In this document: positions 36,926 to 49,916 of the stretch, piece after piece
Numbering within the stretch: the stretch's first letter is position 1
Layout of the letters: each line of letters opens with the position of its first letter
Assembly (NCBI GenBank): GCA_032207245.1
Contig: CM063503.1
Coordinates: forward strand, 59,258,817-59,322,816
Origin: Pardosa pseudoannulata
Lineage: Eukaryota; Arthropoda; Arachnida; Araneae; Lycosidae
DNA length: 64,000 nt
Direction of reading: 5' to 3'
The notes under the pieces: generated by a model
The model's input: only the letters and a program-made list of their open reading frames with translations
The model's database searches: none
Told to the model about the DNA's origin: nothing
Position numbers and translations under genes: made by a program

Positions 36926-39585
36926 ACTATTATACTTAATATAGTGTTTTTTATCTTCTACTGCATAAGCATTATTAGACTCCATTAATTTTTGGTTGTT
37001 TTAGATTGTGTTTGGTTTAAATTCTTTTCAAAACATCGTACGAATATCATCAAATTAATATTAATATCACTGATATATCATGATAATGCCTTAAAGTTGG
37101 GGTGTATGGATATCATTATTTTTGAATAGCCTTAGCTTTCTTTCATTCCAGGCCTCTTTTTATTTTTTTGTAAATAAAATTTTAGTTCTATTCCTTTCTA
37201 GTATAGTAAAGTACAGAAAATGCAAATTTGTGCTATTTAAAAAATCCCTGGTAATTTGCTGATTTTTTCAGATTATAGAATTCCCCTCATATTATCATAT
37301 TTTTAAGATTTTCTCAGCATGAGGACTTTGGGGAGATGTAATTCATCTTGATTTCATTTTAATGATAATAGCACACAATCACATATAGCTTATCTGGTCA
37401 ACTATTTACTGGAATGTGAAGAAAACAGTCAGATATAGACTAGTCCAGATCTTAGCCCTATATAGCAGGTCTTGCAGGATCTGGAGTGGGCAGTTGTAAT
37501 TATCAAGTAGTCTGATTATAGGAATCTGTAGTTCTAAATTCACCAAAACAGTTGTTAGTGCCATAAAATTTATCTGTATGGAAGTACTTAATGTCTTGCC
37601 CATGAGCAATTTTTTATACTACCTTTTCATTTCTCATTCATAAGCAGCCCTCATTGTTTTACATTACAGTACATATATTCTCAAATACTTATCCTATTCT
37701 ACACTTGGTATATTTTGAACACAAAGGAAAATTGAATAAATTGCTAATAAAGCTTAATAAATGAAGAAAAGTTCTTAATATCTTTTAGAATCTGAACTTT
37801 ATCAACATTAAATTTAATTCTCTACTGGTGAAAAGTAATTATTAATCGAAAAATTTATGAAGAAAAATAACATATGAAAAATAAATAACATACACAATAA
37901 GAAACTTCTTCTTTATTTCATAATTTTTTTTTTAAATTTACCACAAATATATAAAATAGAGAAAAATATTTAAACATTTCTGGAATGTTACAATTTTCCT
38001 TCTTAAAATGTATTCCAATCATAATTTTATACACTCACGTACAAAACATTTTTAAAAGAAAGTAGGATTTTAATGCAGCTATCATATTTGTATGTTAATA
38101 TAAAATTGATATGAAATTTACATAAATTCATAAAAAATTAAAACAAAAGCTTCATTAATATAACAGGCAAATAAGATAAAATTTAAACTGTTTTCCAGGA
38201 CTAGCATAAACTTTAGTGCTTCACATAAAGTATAAAACATGGGTGATTTAACTCTCGTATGCAACATACTCATGAGTGTCATGGAGTGATGTGTAATGAG
38301 ATAACCTATTTAAATACTTGCTGTACAATATTCGTTGGAGAGAGCTTATGCACACATGTTGTGAACTCTACAGACCAAATGTGTTGTTTTATTTAATTCT
38401 TTACTACAAAATCTAGGACTTATTTAAGAGAAAGAGGTCAGATTGTTGTTGATTATGAAGCATAATTAAAAAAGATTTAAACTTCATGCATTCTTTTTTT
38501 TAATTTCATAAACAGGTCTCGAGTCCTGACATATATATATATATACATATACTCACATTGTAATTTATTTAAGACATTCTATTTTCTGTCACCTCTATTT
38601 TATCCTTATGTTCATAAAGATAAACCTCACCATATAAGAAGCTATACATTTAAACAATTCTTAACATAATGCTAATTACCTCAAAACCTTTTTTTCCCCC
38701 TTCATTCATTCTCTTTTTTGTTGTGAGTCTCAAGCTTTGAAATATCACTTTCACTGCCATAAGTATCACTGGAGGGTCTCAACATTTTATTCTGTATCTT
38801 GTGCATCACCTATAAATTATGGTTATATTTCTACATAATACTCCAAAATAATATCTTGGAACACAGCAATGGCTTTGTGTTTATAAGTTGTACTCTAATT
38901 TAACTATTTTTAAAAGTTCATCAACTGAATTTTATTAATTTTATTTAGTACATTTAAGCCTTATTTACATGTGCCAAAAAGCAGGGTAAATTCATGAATC
39001 GTACTTCCCTTAAAAGATTTATCCCTTGTAGGGAAAATATTGAGGTATAGAAAGAATCCACGTTTTAACTGGGGTAATTGCAGAGTTTACTCTCCTTTCC
39101 CATGTTCCTTTGCATATGTTGTATGGCACTGAATTAAAAAAGGCTAACTTTGCTGCTACTAGGTACATGGAATTTATACAAATTTCTTTGATTGCACATG
39201 GGTCATTATCTATTCATTGTTGTATACATTGTTGATGTAAGAAAAAACATTTGTTAGTTATTCAATAGTTATACCATAGTGCATACAAAATGAATGTTAA
39301 AATATTTTTAATATTAATAAAAGTGTTCAAGTTAAGACTATAATTTTGTGTATTAAAATGTTTTACACACATGTCAGCAGTTGATTGTATGAAAAAAAAA
39401 AGATCAATTTGCTTGAATCTTCCTTTGAAATTGTCGATTTATTATCTGTTAAGTTATAAAACATATATAAAAGTATATCATGTTTGTAGTAAATAATAAA
39501 CTGAGATTTTTTACTTTGTTTTGAGTTGGGGGGTAATCGGACTATTAAGAAGATAGATTAAAATATTGTACCGAGGTACTTTCTC
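36926..39585. other. AT-rich intergenic sequence, nothing recognised
   Basis: Short TA run at about 38,530-38,552. No gene. Confidence 0.5.
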
Positions 39586-39589
39586 ATGG

Positions 39590-40020
39590 TGATTTGCATG
39601 TGCATGCATAGCCGTGGGAGGATTTTCCTTGAGAAATTTAGGACCCCAATTATTTACGTAAAGTTTAGGGACCCCTGCAGAGAAGATAGATCACGGAATG
39701 GCAGCATAACAATCAAGCTCGCACAGAGCTGTAAGCGTCAGTTCTGGGAGCAGGGGCTAAAGAGTAATGTCAGCTTGAACAAAAAGGGGCTACTTTAATG
39801 ATCCCACCTGCACTACCGAAGGGCAATTGATGTGGGAAAATTTCCCGAAGAGAAGGGATTTCATAAGAAGAAAAAAAAGGGGCGTTGGGACCGAGGTGTG
39901 GTTTTTGGCCCGGACCGACACCGCCCCACTCACCATCACCAACTCGTCCCGTACGCCATGAGGAAAGCCCCTGCCTGCTCCCCTGTGACTTTAATGGAGG
40001 TAATTTATAAATAATATTTA
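39590..40020. other. GC-richer island of unknown nature
   Basis: Stands out by base composition from AT-rich flanks, with G/C runs such as AAAGGGGCGTTGGGACCGAG and GGCCCGGACCGACACCGCC. Open frames on both strands are short and overlap. It may be a degraded transposon; no terminal repeats were found. Confidence 0.4.
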
Positions 40021-40058
40021 CAGTCATTTGACTTAGGCCTCTGTTAATAATAATAATT

Positions 40059-41212
40059 CCTTATAAAGAAATGTGTGATAATGATAGTGTAAATAGAAGA
40101 TATAAATAATTGATGATTATGATAACCAAGGATCTATTTGTAAATAAATGTATAGAATAAATGTCTGAATCTCAATATAAAATATTATATTCATTCTGTG
40201 TTTCCCCCTTGTAACGAACACTGGTGTATAGGTTGTATGTACATTACAACAAATATGAATAATTTTTCAGCTTCAAATGTACTAAAAAAATTATTCTTGT
40301 AACATTTTCAGAAACTAATATATGTTTACATTCTAGTTAGAATTCAAGTCTGATAATTTCTGATCTATTAAAGGTATACTAAATAAAATATTTTATTTTC
40401 TTAACTACTTTGGCTTTCTTGTTTTTAAAACCTTTAACTATTACAGAACAATTTTGGGAGGGTAAATCATATTTTAAGATAGTGTTCCCAAGTTATGGAA
40501 AACTTTTAAAGAAAATGTCTGACTATGAGCTCAACAGAATTTAATTTTGTATCTATGTTTAATAAAAACAGCAAAAGGGTTGATTTTTTTATACAAAAAA
40601 ATTTATTGACTATAAAAAAAATTAAATATAATGCAAACTCACTACCCTTACTTGGATTGCAGACAGTCCACCTGATACTGATTTGTTAAAATCATCAATC
40701 GAGAATCATGGAACCCAAAGCATGTAGCATTTTGCAGGACAAATGTTCATTAAGCTGGGGATGACTGCTTAAAGCTAATTTCAAATGGATAGATACATAC
40801 ATAGCAAATAGCTGAGAAAAAAATAATGTAAATAAGTAGGAAAATGAAAAAAGAGGAGAAACAAAATTTGTTCTAAAATATTACTTTGATTTATATAATG
40901 CAAAAACAAGTACCTAAATATTATGCAACAAATAAAGATATTGAAATTTACTACTTAAAACCAATTCTGAATGGTTAAAAACAGCAATGGTAGCAACCAG
41001 TTTCAAACTGTTGGCTAATTTTTATTATTGCTGTTTAATTTGGTTTTTAGCTTTCTTAAAGCTACAAATATGCATGCTAAAAGTGGGACTCGGACTCAAA
41101 ATCTTCAATACTGAAAAGGATAAGTGAAGGAATAAATGTTTGTTTATAAGAGCTTATATGTCATTGGGAGAGGTGAGCAGCAGATTGTAGAGCCCCAAAC
41201 CAAATTTAAAAC
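40059..41212 (+). repeat. Near-identical direct copy of 62,847-64,000
   Basis: 1,154 bp in both copies, about eight substitutions by eye, no net indel. The second copy starts immediately after the N gap and runs to the window end. No gene in it. Confidence 0.97.
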
Positions 41213-44200
41213 CAAAAATTAAAATGAGTGTGTACCATAATGATACCACTTTTTTATTCTTCATCAAGAGCTGGAAACAAATAAATCATTTCTGACAATA
41301 GAAATTAAAATTTTTAAGGCATCTTTAAATATAAAACAATATTAGTATATAAATGCTCATTTTTTATTTCACCTTCCTCTTGTTTAAATGCATCAAATTT
41401 TGAGAAATATTATCCATTTCAAATAGTTTTAATCCAACATCATATATCAAAATTACAGGAAAAGGAAACTATTCTGCTTTTTTTCCCATTTAAACACAAA
41501 TAGTATTTTTATTATTAATATGCTGAGTATGAACAATAAAAATGGTTCAAAGCCTGATTTAAGAGATACCAATATTTCGTCACAATATGTCTCATAATGG
41601 TAGAAATACAATTAAAAGTTTTAATTAAGGAACTTATAAACACTACAGTGGATATAAAGTTTATGCTCCCTAACAGACATAACACTTTATGTTTATGCCA
41701 TATTTTTATTCCTTTCACAATTCAGTACAGAGCATATCTACAAAGGAAGAGTCTCAGGCTCAGGGAAAACAGTATACACTACTATAGCACATGATTTTGG
41801 AATGTTTTACAATGCTTAAAAATCATTAGATGATCTTATCAAGGAGCTTCAATATAAAGTATTCTGATAGTCTCTAATATTCAAATTTACTAGTGTCTGC
41901 TTTAGTGTTAAGTACCAAGCAATAGTTTCTCAGCAAGATGCAAGTCTCTGAAACATTGTATCAATGAGGGCCAACTATTTGAATCATACCACTGCACAGC
42001 TTTAGTTTTATAAATTTTGAAAATGTATCTGAAAAGAAACTTTTTTTTTTATCTTTAAGGTAACATGTTGAATAAGATTATGATTTAAATGCTTCAATAC
42101 TTACTAGGAAGATCTGTCCAAAAAAACCACATTTCATAAAACAAACAAGAGAAATTAATTTAATTTTCAAAACAGGAGCTTTGCAAAGTCTTGTACAATT
42201 TCATTAAAAATCTTTGCATCAAATTTATGTATATACCTCTTAACATTTTAGCATGGTTATTTTTTAAGATACTTTTTTTTATCTAAATAGATACTATTTC
42301 ACGAAAAGTGTTAAAGCATCATTTAATAAATAATAATCAAATATTTCATATGATTTAGTTTATTAAAACTTGAATACATTTTACTCTGAGGAAATGTCAT
42401 TTTTAAGTGTTAGGTCTAATCTCAAGAACAATCCATTGCTAAATGTGACAGTCCATTATCAAGTATGCAGATTCAGACTAGCCATTTTGTTTCCCCTCTC
42501 AGGTTCAGAAATGGGTTAAACAAACAACTTGATGCTACAGTAGATATAAAGTTTGGGGCCTCCTCTAGTTGTAATACTTAAACTAATCATTATATACTGA
42601 TATTAGAAAACATTCAGAAAACAAAGGTGCTATCATAACATGAGAATGTGTGCAATCCATTCTGCCATTACATGACTCAGTTAAGATTGAAAAATATAAA
42701 TGAAATAAAAGGAGTGAATGGTTTATATAAAAAGGAACATCCTGAAAAAAAAAAAAAAAAACCGAGAGATTTCTATTTAAAGAAAAAAAAAGGCACATTG
42801 CAAAGTCTGTATTGATGACCAGATAAAGTTCTATCTTTTCTTTCACAAGAGCTAATAACACTAGAAATAAAAGCCAATTCTGAATGACTACAAACAACCA
42901 TTCCCAACATGGGATTCCACATCTAAGACAGTACCTTGCTGATTTTGCTGAGTCCCATCATATCTGATTTTCTTGGTTTCGAACTAAGATTTCGCTTTGT
43001 TACAAGAGGGCTAACAGATTGGAACCTTTATGTGAATTCTGAATTGCTACAAATACCCATTCCAGAAAAGAACTCCTGTAATAAAGAGCAGAAATCGTCT
43101 TTCAGGACTATAATGTTAGCTCAATAAGTCCTGGTATTTTAAAGAAAAATACAGAAGCTTAAACAGAAATTGAAACCTAAAATTAAAATAGGTGCATGTC
43201 CAACTATTAACAGGGCCACAGTAATGATTGTGATAATAATCATTCACAAACTTTGATAAATATCTCAATTTTTTCTTGTCAAGAGATACAATCAAACTAT
43301 TGACTGACAATACTACATTAAAATCCATGAACAATTTTTTAAGTAAAATAATATCTGTGTAATATCCTTAAAAATAATGAATGATTATTTTACACATTTA
43401 TATTTTGCACTGGTACTGCTAATATACATCAAATTTTGAGAAATTGTGTCTGTTTTAAAAAAAACAGATCTAAGATGGTAAATTGAAATTAAAGAATGAA
43501 AAAAATTCATGGAAAAAAAAATCGCAAAATTTTTCCCAGCAAAAGTTAACAAAATTAAAAAAGAATATAAAATAGAGCTTTTATTGATATTTTGATGAAC
43601 AAAAATGATAAAATAATTCAAAAATTTAATTTAAAGTCATATAAAAATTTTGATATATAGTGTCTCATATTACTAGATAACTTTTTAAACAAGGATGTTT
43701 GATATAGTATATTCTGAAATTGGCATTATATTGTTTATTTTAGTGTTTAACTGAGCTTCACTACTAATTCATTTATATAAACAAACACATGTACAGACAG
43801 CATTGGTATGCAATTAACGTTTTAGAAAAAATTTAGGAAACAAAAAAAGTGGCTGCTTTATTTATTAGAAAAAATTTGTTAATGCCATGTGTTTTACAAA
43901 GGATTGAGATATTGGTTTTCTTGGTATGAACCAAATGTTTTAAATGCTGTCCCCTTACAGGACCACATACTTGCATCATACTATAACAAACCATTTGCTT
44001 TCAAAATTTTAAAAGCAATGTAACTGAGATGAATTTTTGAGCATTCAAGTGACATATTAATTTAGAATATGTTGGAACCTGTTTCATACTTACAAAGGAA
44101 AATAGGGAAAATCCCATACAGAAAAGCCGAACGATGGCCGAATGGTTAGGGTGCTGGCCTTCGGAACCGGAGTTCGTGGGTTCGAATCCCACTATGGCAT

Positions 44201-45080
44201 GGATGTTCGTAGCCGTTCGGAATCGGCTTTAAGCAGTTAGCCCTCGTGTTGCAAAAAGTAGACCGTAGCGCTCCAAACCAAACCAAACCAAACCCATACA
44301 GAAAAACCTAATTTAATTCTTGAAAAAGGAATTTCAAAAAGTGTTGCAGAGTGTCATGAAAAATTCATATAACAAATTTGTTGCAGATAGCTCTCACTGT
44401 TTCAGCACAATTGCCTTTACAGACAGATAATCCACTTTTTTTTTTAAATAGATACCATTACATTAAAAGTGTTAAAATATTATTTAATAAATAAGGATTC
44501 AATATTTGATTTGTTTATTAAAGCTATACCTTTTATTGGAGGGAAATACTACTTTTTAAGCATTAGGCCTAATTTTAAACGCAAGTCAGTCATAGGTATA
44601 ATAGCTCATTTTCAAGCCTGCAGACCATGAGTAGTACTTTTTTATTTCCTTTTAGTTTCAGATACGGGTTAAACAAACAGGCTTCTTGACATTACAGTAG
44701 GCATAAAGTAAGGGACCCCTATAGTTTTGATGCTTAAATTTACTGTTATTTACAAAAAACTTTCAAACACTTGTACCATCAATAAATTCAATAATTTCAG
44801 GAGAGGAATATTGTACAGAGAGAAAATCATAGAGGAACAGAGAGTGCTGTTAAAACATGGTGAGTAATCTGTTTCGCCATTGCATAACTTTATAAATATT
44901 GAGAAAGAATAAAGAAGTAAATGGCTGAAAGAAGAAAAGAAATATCATGAAATAAGAAAAAACAGGGAGTAACTTTTTCATAGAATGTACTGTTTGTGCA
45001 AAGAAATTTTAATTTTATGCTAGTAAATAAAAAAATAGGATAAATAAAAACCTAAGAACACAATTTTTTTTCTTTTTTAA
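40900..45080. repeat. Two diverged tandem units of ~2.1 kb
   Basis: Anchors: CATCAAATTTTGAGAAAT at 41,391 and 43,427; AAAAGTGTTAAA then ATTTAATAAATAA near 42,305 and 44,465; GGGTTAAACAAACA near 42,513 and 44,667. Offsets are 2.0-2.2 kb, with heavy divergence between anchors. Apparent frames inside are short and not conserved between units, so the unit is probably non-coding. Confidence 0.7.
44113..44300 (+). mobile_element. tRNA-derived SINE family 1 with target-site duplication
   Basis: The SINE body is 44,126-44,287. A box TGGCCGAATGG and B box GGTTCGAATCCC, body GTTCGTAGCCGTTCGGAATC, tail of AACCAAACCAAAC repeats. A 13-bp target-site duplication CCCATACAGAAAA lies at 44,113-44,125 and 44,288-44,300. 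The perfect duplication marks it as the most recent SINE insertion in the window. Confidence 0.95.
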
Positions 45081-45865
45081 AAACAAAATGTAATAAAGAT
45101 CTGTTATTTATTAGTCATTTATATTTTAATTTGAATACTTAATCCACCTTTTTATGTACAACAATTTGCATAAAATATAATGTCAATATTATCACATATA
45201 GACCATTACATTATTCAAGGAAACTTAAATAAATGTTTACTATTTTTATTTTTAGACGTAACAAGGCCAGATACATAAAAGGTTTATAGTTTCTTCAGAA
45301 ACTGTGTTTGACCCAGTTCAGACACACAAAAATAAAAACAGTATGAAACATAATGCATAAACATACACTCAATAAAAAAAAAGTTACATGCAGATTTTTC
45401 ATTTAATCCACTTCCAACAATAGGTAGGATAATATTAAAGAGATGATAAACAATAAATATTATAGAACTTTTTTAAAAATTCAGAATTTTGAAAAAGTTC
45501 TTATAAAAACAAAATTACATTACTTGAGTATACTACGCTGAATGCTCTAAAATATTTCTCATATTTTGTATAACTTTTCCTAGACATTTTTCTGATTTTA
45601 AAGCTGGCTGAGTCAGGATCAGAAACTTGACAAGATGAATGACACTCAATAGCTTTTGTTTCTTCAAAGATCATTAAAATATTAGAATCTGTAACACCTC
45701 TAACTGTAAGTACAAATTACAAATGTTACACTATGTACATTTTAAAAATATATATATTAAAAATTATATAAATTATGACAAAACATATAACAATAAAAAA
45801 GGTAAAAATGACTGTCATGGCAAGTTAAAAGGAATAAATACATATTTTTGTTATTATTTTGTATC
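45081..45865. other. AT-rich intergenic sequence, nothing recognised
   Basis: No gene or repeat recognised. Confidence 0.5.
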
Positions 45866-46277
45866 ATATGAGATTAGATTTATCATTTGCACATTGTCTT
45901 TAACATTCAAATGTGACTTTATTATTTAACAGTAAAGTATCTCACTAATCATCATGAAGTTAAACCATAGCTCTTTTAAACATTCATTCTAACCAAATAT
46001 TAGAAAAGAGGGAAGAAAATGTTTTTCACTGCCTTTAATAAGAATTGATAATACCGAGTTTTATCAAAGATTTTCTTTTGAAATAAATTAATGAACTAAG
46101 ATACGAAAAAATAGATTTATTGTTAAATATTCATGACTCAACTAAATAATATATAATTTGGGATGCTTATAGTAAAAACTTCATCAGATTAGAGACTTAA
46201 AAACAAACATCAAAGAAATAAGAATGAATCAAACTGGCTTTTCAGATGATAAGTAAATTTAAGAGAAAATTTAAATA
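45866..46277 (+). repeat. Interspersed repeat R, left piece at the Tigger site
   Basis: 45,866-46,205 aligns with 11,944-12,295 (shared TAACCAAATATT, AAATAGATTTATTGTT and TGCTTATAGTAAA words). The last ~70 bases before Tigger do not align well. Confidence 0.75.
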
Positions 46278-46699
46278 CAGGGGACTCCACTTAATGTCAT
46301 TGTGGTTAATGCTATCAATTGCTTATTGTTATCAAAATAACTTGGTCCCAATTTTCTCTATTAATTTGTATATTAAAATTATCGCTTTATGTAATCGTTA
46401 TATTTGTTAATATTATCATAGTTCGAACTTCATTTTAACTGGCAAAAGAATATTTACCATGTATTCAGAAGGAACCCATTCTTTTCTTTCCTTTTGCTTT
46501 TGTTTGAATTTCCAAGAATTCTCCCTCTTCCACCTAGGAAATTCGGAATGAACAAAGGAGTGGGGTATTACATGCTCCTGGAATTTTACAATGATATGCA
46601 CACCCTGCTGGTGGTCAATGGTTGTCAGATAAGCAGGAGGCAACATATTCTTATCAAAACTGAGAAGGACCATACATTTTATGCCTTTCTCGCTATCAT

Positions 46700-47155
46700 G
46701 CAGCTTCTCGATATGAAAGCCAGAAAGGAAAATGATTTAACATTAAAACAAAAGATCAAAATTTTCAATCTTTATTACAGATTACCAAATATAAGACAAT
46801 GCAATGCTGCAGAGGAGTTAAACATTTTTCAGCCTCTATTGTGCAAAATTTTAAAAAATGAACTTATTAGAGGAGATAAACAAAATAAAAATACAGAGTA
46901 CAAAGTAATAGAGCTAGTAAAGATGAGCAACTTAAAAAGGCTCTAAAACTTTGGATTGAAAATGTTTGAGAAAATGATGCTCCAGTCAATGGACCCCTTA
47001 TGTAACAAAAAGCAGAAAGTTTAGCTGCTCAAATGGGGAAAAAAGATTTTGTTACAAAAAATAGTTGGTTCTAGCAATGGAAGACACATGAAAATATTGT
47101 TTACAAAAGAATTCACGGCAAACATAAAAATGCCAAGCCAGCAGCTGAAAATTGG
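46700..47155 (+). pseudogene. Tigger transposase N-terminus (CENP-B type DNA-binding domain)
   Basis: The frame to 46,946 reads KARKENDLTLKQKIKIFNLY then NAAEELNIFQPLLCKILKNE, the first helix-turn-helix of pogo/Tigger and CENP-B proteins. After stops, a second CENP-B-like helix region follows (ALKLWIENV, QMGKKDFVTKN, KTHENIVYKRIHGKHKNA). Two or more in-frame stops; broken by the LINE at about 47,157. It bound transposon ends in the ancestor. Confidence 0.85.
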
Positions 47156-47274
47156 CTATGAATGAATGAAATCACCTTTAGGGCAGCTCTAGGGGGATTC
47201 AATAGCAGCAGGGCACTGTGACCAGAGGTCTATTGTATCCAAACCCAGGAAGAACAAAACATGACCAAGAGCAC

Positions 47275-48083
47275 CTAAGAAAAAAGGCCACAAGCTGAGG
47301 TAAATCTCAGCAGATAACTGACAGGGATGTCCTGCATCTCCCATGGTTCAAGAAGGTGGTGACCAAGGTGCTCGAACATGAGAGCCGAGAAATACTCGCA
47401 ATCATACAAAATGTGGCAAGCAATCTCTTCCTCAAGACAGCAGCCACGACACAAGGGATCAGAACTAATCCCCATAATGCTGAAGTGCCTACTGAGGGCA
47501 CAGTGACCAGTAAGAAGACCAACTGCCTTCCTCAGGTCATTCCTATAAAGTGACAAGAGCTCCTTACTGCGGAATCTGGGACAGTGACAATTAAGCTCTT
47601 TGGTTTGCCTGTGACCATTTCCAATAAGCCACTTGGAATACTGAAGGCACCTAAAATGCCTAAAAACAGAATTCCTAATATACCCCGGAGCAATACCAAG
47701 GACGGGCTCAGGTCCAGTAAAGGAAATGCTGGACCCCTTCCTAGCTAAATCATCAGCTAGCTCATTTCCCTGAATTCCCATATGACCAGGAACACAGTAA
47801 AGATTAACCTTGTTATCAGAGGCATGGTCATAAAGAGATTCCAAACACTCCCACACCAATGCAGAGGTAATACTACACCTCGACAGGGCTTAAAGTGCAG
47901 CCTGACTATCAGAGCAGATATGAATGGTCTCTTATGCAAACCCCTGCCAAGGCAAGTCCTGCAACACATATAGATTGCAAAGACCTCAGCTTGGAAAACA
48001 GTAGCATATTTACTAACAGTAGGAAACATGATAACCCCAATTGAGATTCTTGTCAAAATAGACCACAAGCAACTTAACCTCAT
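47275..48083 (-). pseudogene. LINE RNase H and C-terminal zinc knuckle
   Basis: Frame 47,275-47,859: VPGHMGIQGNELADDLARKG (residues 23-42) is the RNase H signature. A C-x2-C...H-x4-C knuckle (C137, C140, H149, C154) closes the protein, as in I-type LINEs. Upstream RNase H sequence (TVFQAEVFAIY) is in another frame up to 48,083, so a frameshift near 47,870 splits the domain. Confidence 0.88.
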
Positions 48084-48105
48084 TAGATAAAGTAAGCTTC
48101 TTGCC

Positions 48106-48738
48106 TTAGAAGACGATATCCGTAAGAATTAGATTCTTCTTCCAGGAGAAAGCAACAAGCTTAGTCTTAGAAGGATTCACAGACAAGCCAAAATTGTTAC
48201 CCCACAAGGCAGTATACTTGAGTGCATCATTCAAAATGCCAGAGATGATTTGACCAAACATACCTCTAACAATTACAGCAACATCATCCGCATAACCTAA
48301 ACAGCTGATGCCACTCTTAGTGAGGTGAACAAGTAAAGAGTCCACCACAATACTCCAAAGAATGGAAGATAGAACCCCACCCTGAGGACAACCAGATACG
48401 GTCTGAACAACCTTGCTAGTTGCTAGAACATTAGCACAAATGTACCTAGTGGTGAGCAGATTCTTAATCGAATTGGAAACAACGTGATGAGTATCCTTTA
48501 GCACAAGGGCCTTAACAATAATATCAATAGGGGCCCTATCAAAGGCTCCCTCAATATCTAAAACAACTGCAAGAGTAATTTCCTTATCGTGAATGCATTT
48601 TTCCAAAAGGAAAGAAAGCTCATACATATCAGAACTCGATCTGCCAAGTTGATACCCATGCTGCCGAGGCGACAAGGGATCAGCAACAAGGACAGAGTCT
48701 CTAAGGTACTTGTCAATAAGCTTTTCTAATGTTTTCAA
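48106..48738 (-). pseudogene. LINE reverse transcriptase, palm
   Basis: 210 codons open. Catalytic landmarks are present: D61 in LDIEGAFDRAP, GCPQGGVLS at 116-124, and Y-A-D-D at 149-152 (GYADDVAV). PLSPRQHGYQLGRSS (21-35) precedes. It lacks the fingers, which are in the next frame. In the family this enzyme copies LINE RNA at a nicked target. It looks intact locally, but the neighbouring frames are shifted. Confidence 0.92.
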
Positions 48739-48839
48739 AAGAAAAGAAGTGAGACTGATCGGTCTAAAAGACTTCTCATAGTAGCCTCATAGTAGTTATC
48801 TTTCATAGTTTTGGGAATAAAGACAACCTTAGAAAACCT

Positions 48840-49478
48840 TTAAGAATGAGGAACATTGCCATAAGCAGTGCAGGATTTAAAAATCCTGTAAAGAATGGGA
48901 GCAAGAAGGGTAATACCCTTAAGAAGGACGGGAATAATCCTATCCAAACCAGGAGATTTATAAGGCTTAAAAGTGTCTACAGCCCAAACAACCCTATCAT
49001 AAGATACCACTACCTTAGTACCATCCCAATTCTCCTTGCCAAGAACTTGAGAAGGAGCAATAACATAACTCCCATTGGGAATATCAAGAGAGCCCAGGAA
49101 GTGCACCCTTAGCAATTCAGCTAAAACCTCCTCCCCAGTCTCACTGAAACTCCCTCTAGGGAGCCTAATAACATTAAGGTCACAACCTTTATTTTTAGAC
49201 ATTACCTTGATAACTTTAGCAGTTGCAGGAACGTCATTGATGCCCTCACAGAAAAACTGCCAAGAAAGCCATTTGGCTTTACGGATAACTTTACTGTAGG
49301 CAGTCAAAGCACAATGATAGGCTTCCCAGTCACGAGACTTTTTGGCCCTATTGAAGTGCTTCCTACACTTGTTGCGCAAGTCACTAAGCTCAGCACACCA
49401 CCAAGGTACACACCTTGGGGAGCTAGTAGACATAGCTTTACAACTGCGATGATAAGCATAAAGAATGGCATGATGCAC
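48840..49478 (-). pseudogene. LINE endonuclease-RT linker and RT fingers
   Basis: 213 codons: WWCAELSDLRNKCRKHFNRA near the start is the conserved linker of this LINE group; KPYKSPGLDRI near residue 170 opens the RT domain. A frameshift just downstream (48,740-48,840) separates it from the palm. Confidence 0.88.
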
Positions 49479-49620
49479 AGAGTCAACGGCGACTCTAAAT
49501 CAGCAATGGAATTAAACTTGCCCAGAACTGGATTGAGTCCAAGCTTTAAGTCATTATAGTAGGAATGACAGTCAGTGGTTTGTGGATGTCTACTCTCAGT
49601 TCTAGCACATTTTAGATCCT

Positions 49621-49916
49621 TTATAAAAAAAAAACAATTAGCTGATGATCTGAGGCAGTAACTGCATCAGGCACTCTCTTATCACTAATGTAATCAACAC
49701 AGTTAGAATTACAAATAGTGAGATCAATGACTTCCCTTCTGTTCTTAGTGACAAAGGTAGGTGCATTGCCTCTATTAAGGATATACATATTGGCAGGCAA
49801 AATGTAATCCAAAAGCTCATCCCCGCGCTTGTTGCAATTACTGCTACCCAACACAGTGTGGTGAGCGTTAGCATCACAGTCAAAGATGAGCCTTTTACCA
49901 GTATTACAAAAATGGA
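49621..49916 (-). pseudogene. LINE endonuclease C-terminal half
   Basis: Shows LIFDCDANAHHTV, a RGDELLDYI segment, NRREVIDLTICN and TASDHQLIV: the D-x-N and S-D-H motifs of APE-type endonucleases. The first half is missing, removed by 5' truncation at the Tigger junction. The frame ends in a poly-T stretch at 49,621. Confidence 0.88.

Larger units (their letters stand above)
47157..49916 (-). mobile_element. I/Jockey-type LINE, 5'-truncated
   Basis: Minus-strand order is endonuclease end, linker, reverse transcriptase, RNase H, C-terminal zinc knuckle, 3' end. The 3' end has a CAGTGCCCTGCTGC motif and finishes in a short ATTCATTCATTCAT repeat at about 47,157. The 5' truncation inside the endonuclease is typical of LINE insertion. 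RNase H after the RT suggests the I/LOA side of the group. Several frameshifts; dead copy. The left-arm counterpart is 10,084-10,646. Confidence 0.92.

Noticed and set aside
46494..46700. First part of the 150-codon frame before the Tigger DNA-binding domain
   Set aside because: Reads through Tigger 5' untranslated sequence; only the portion from about 46,700 resembles transposase.
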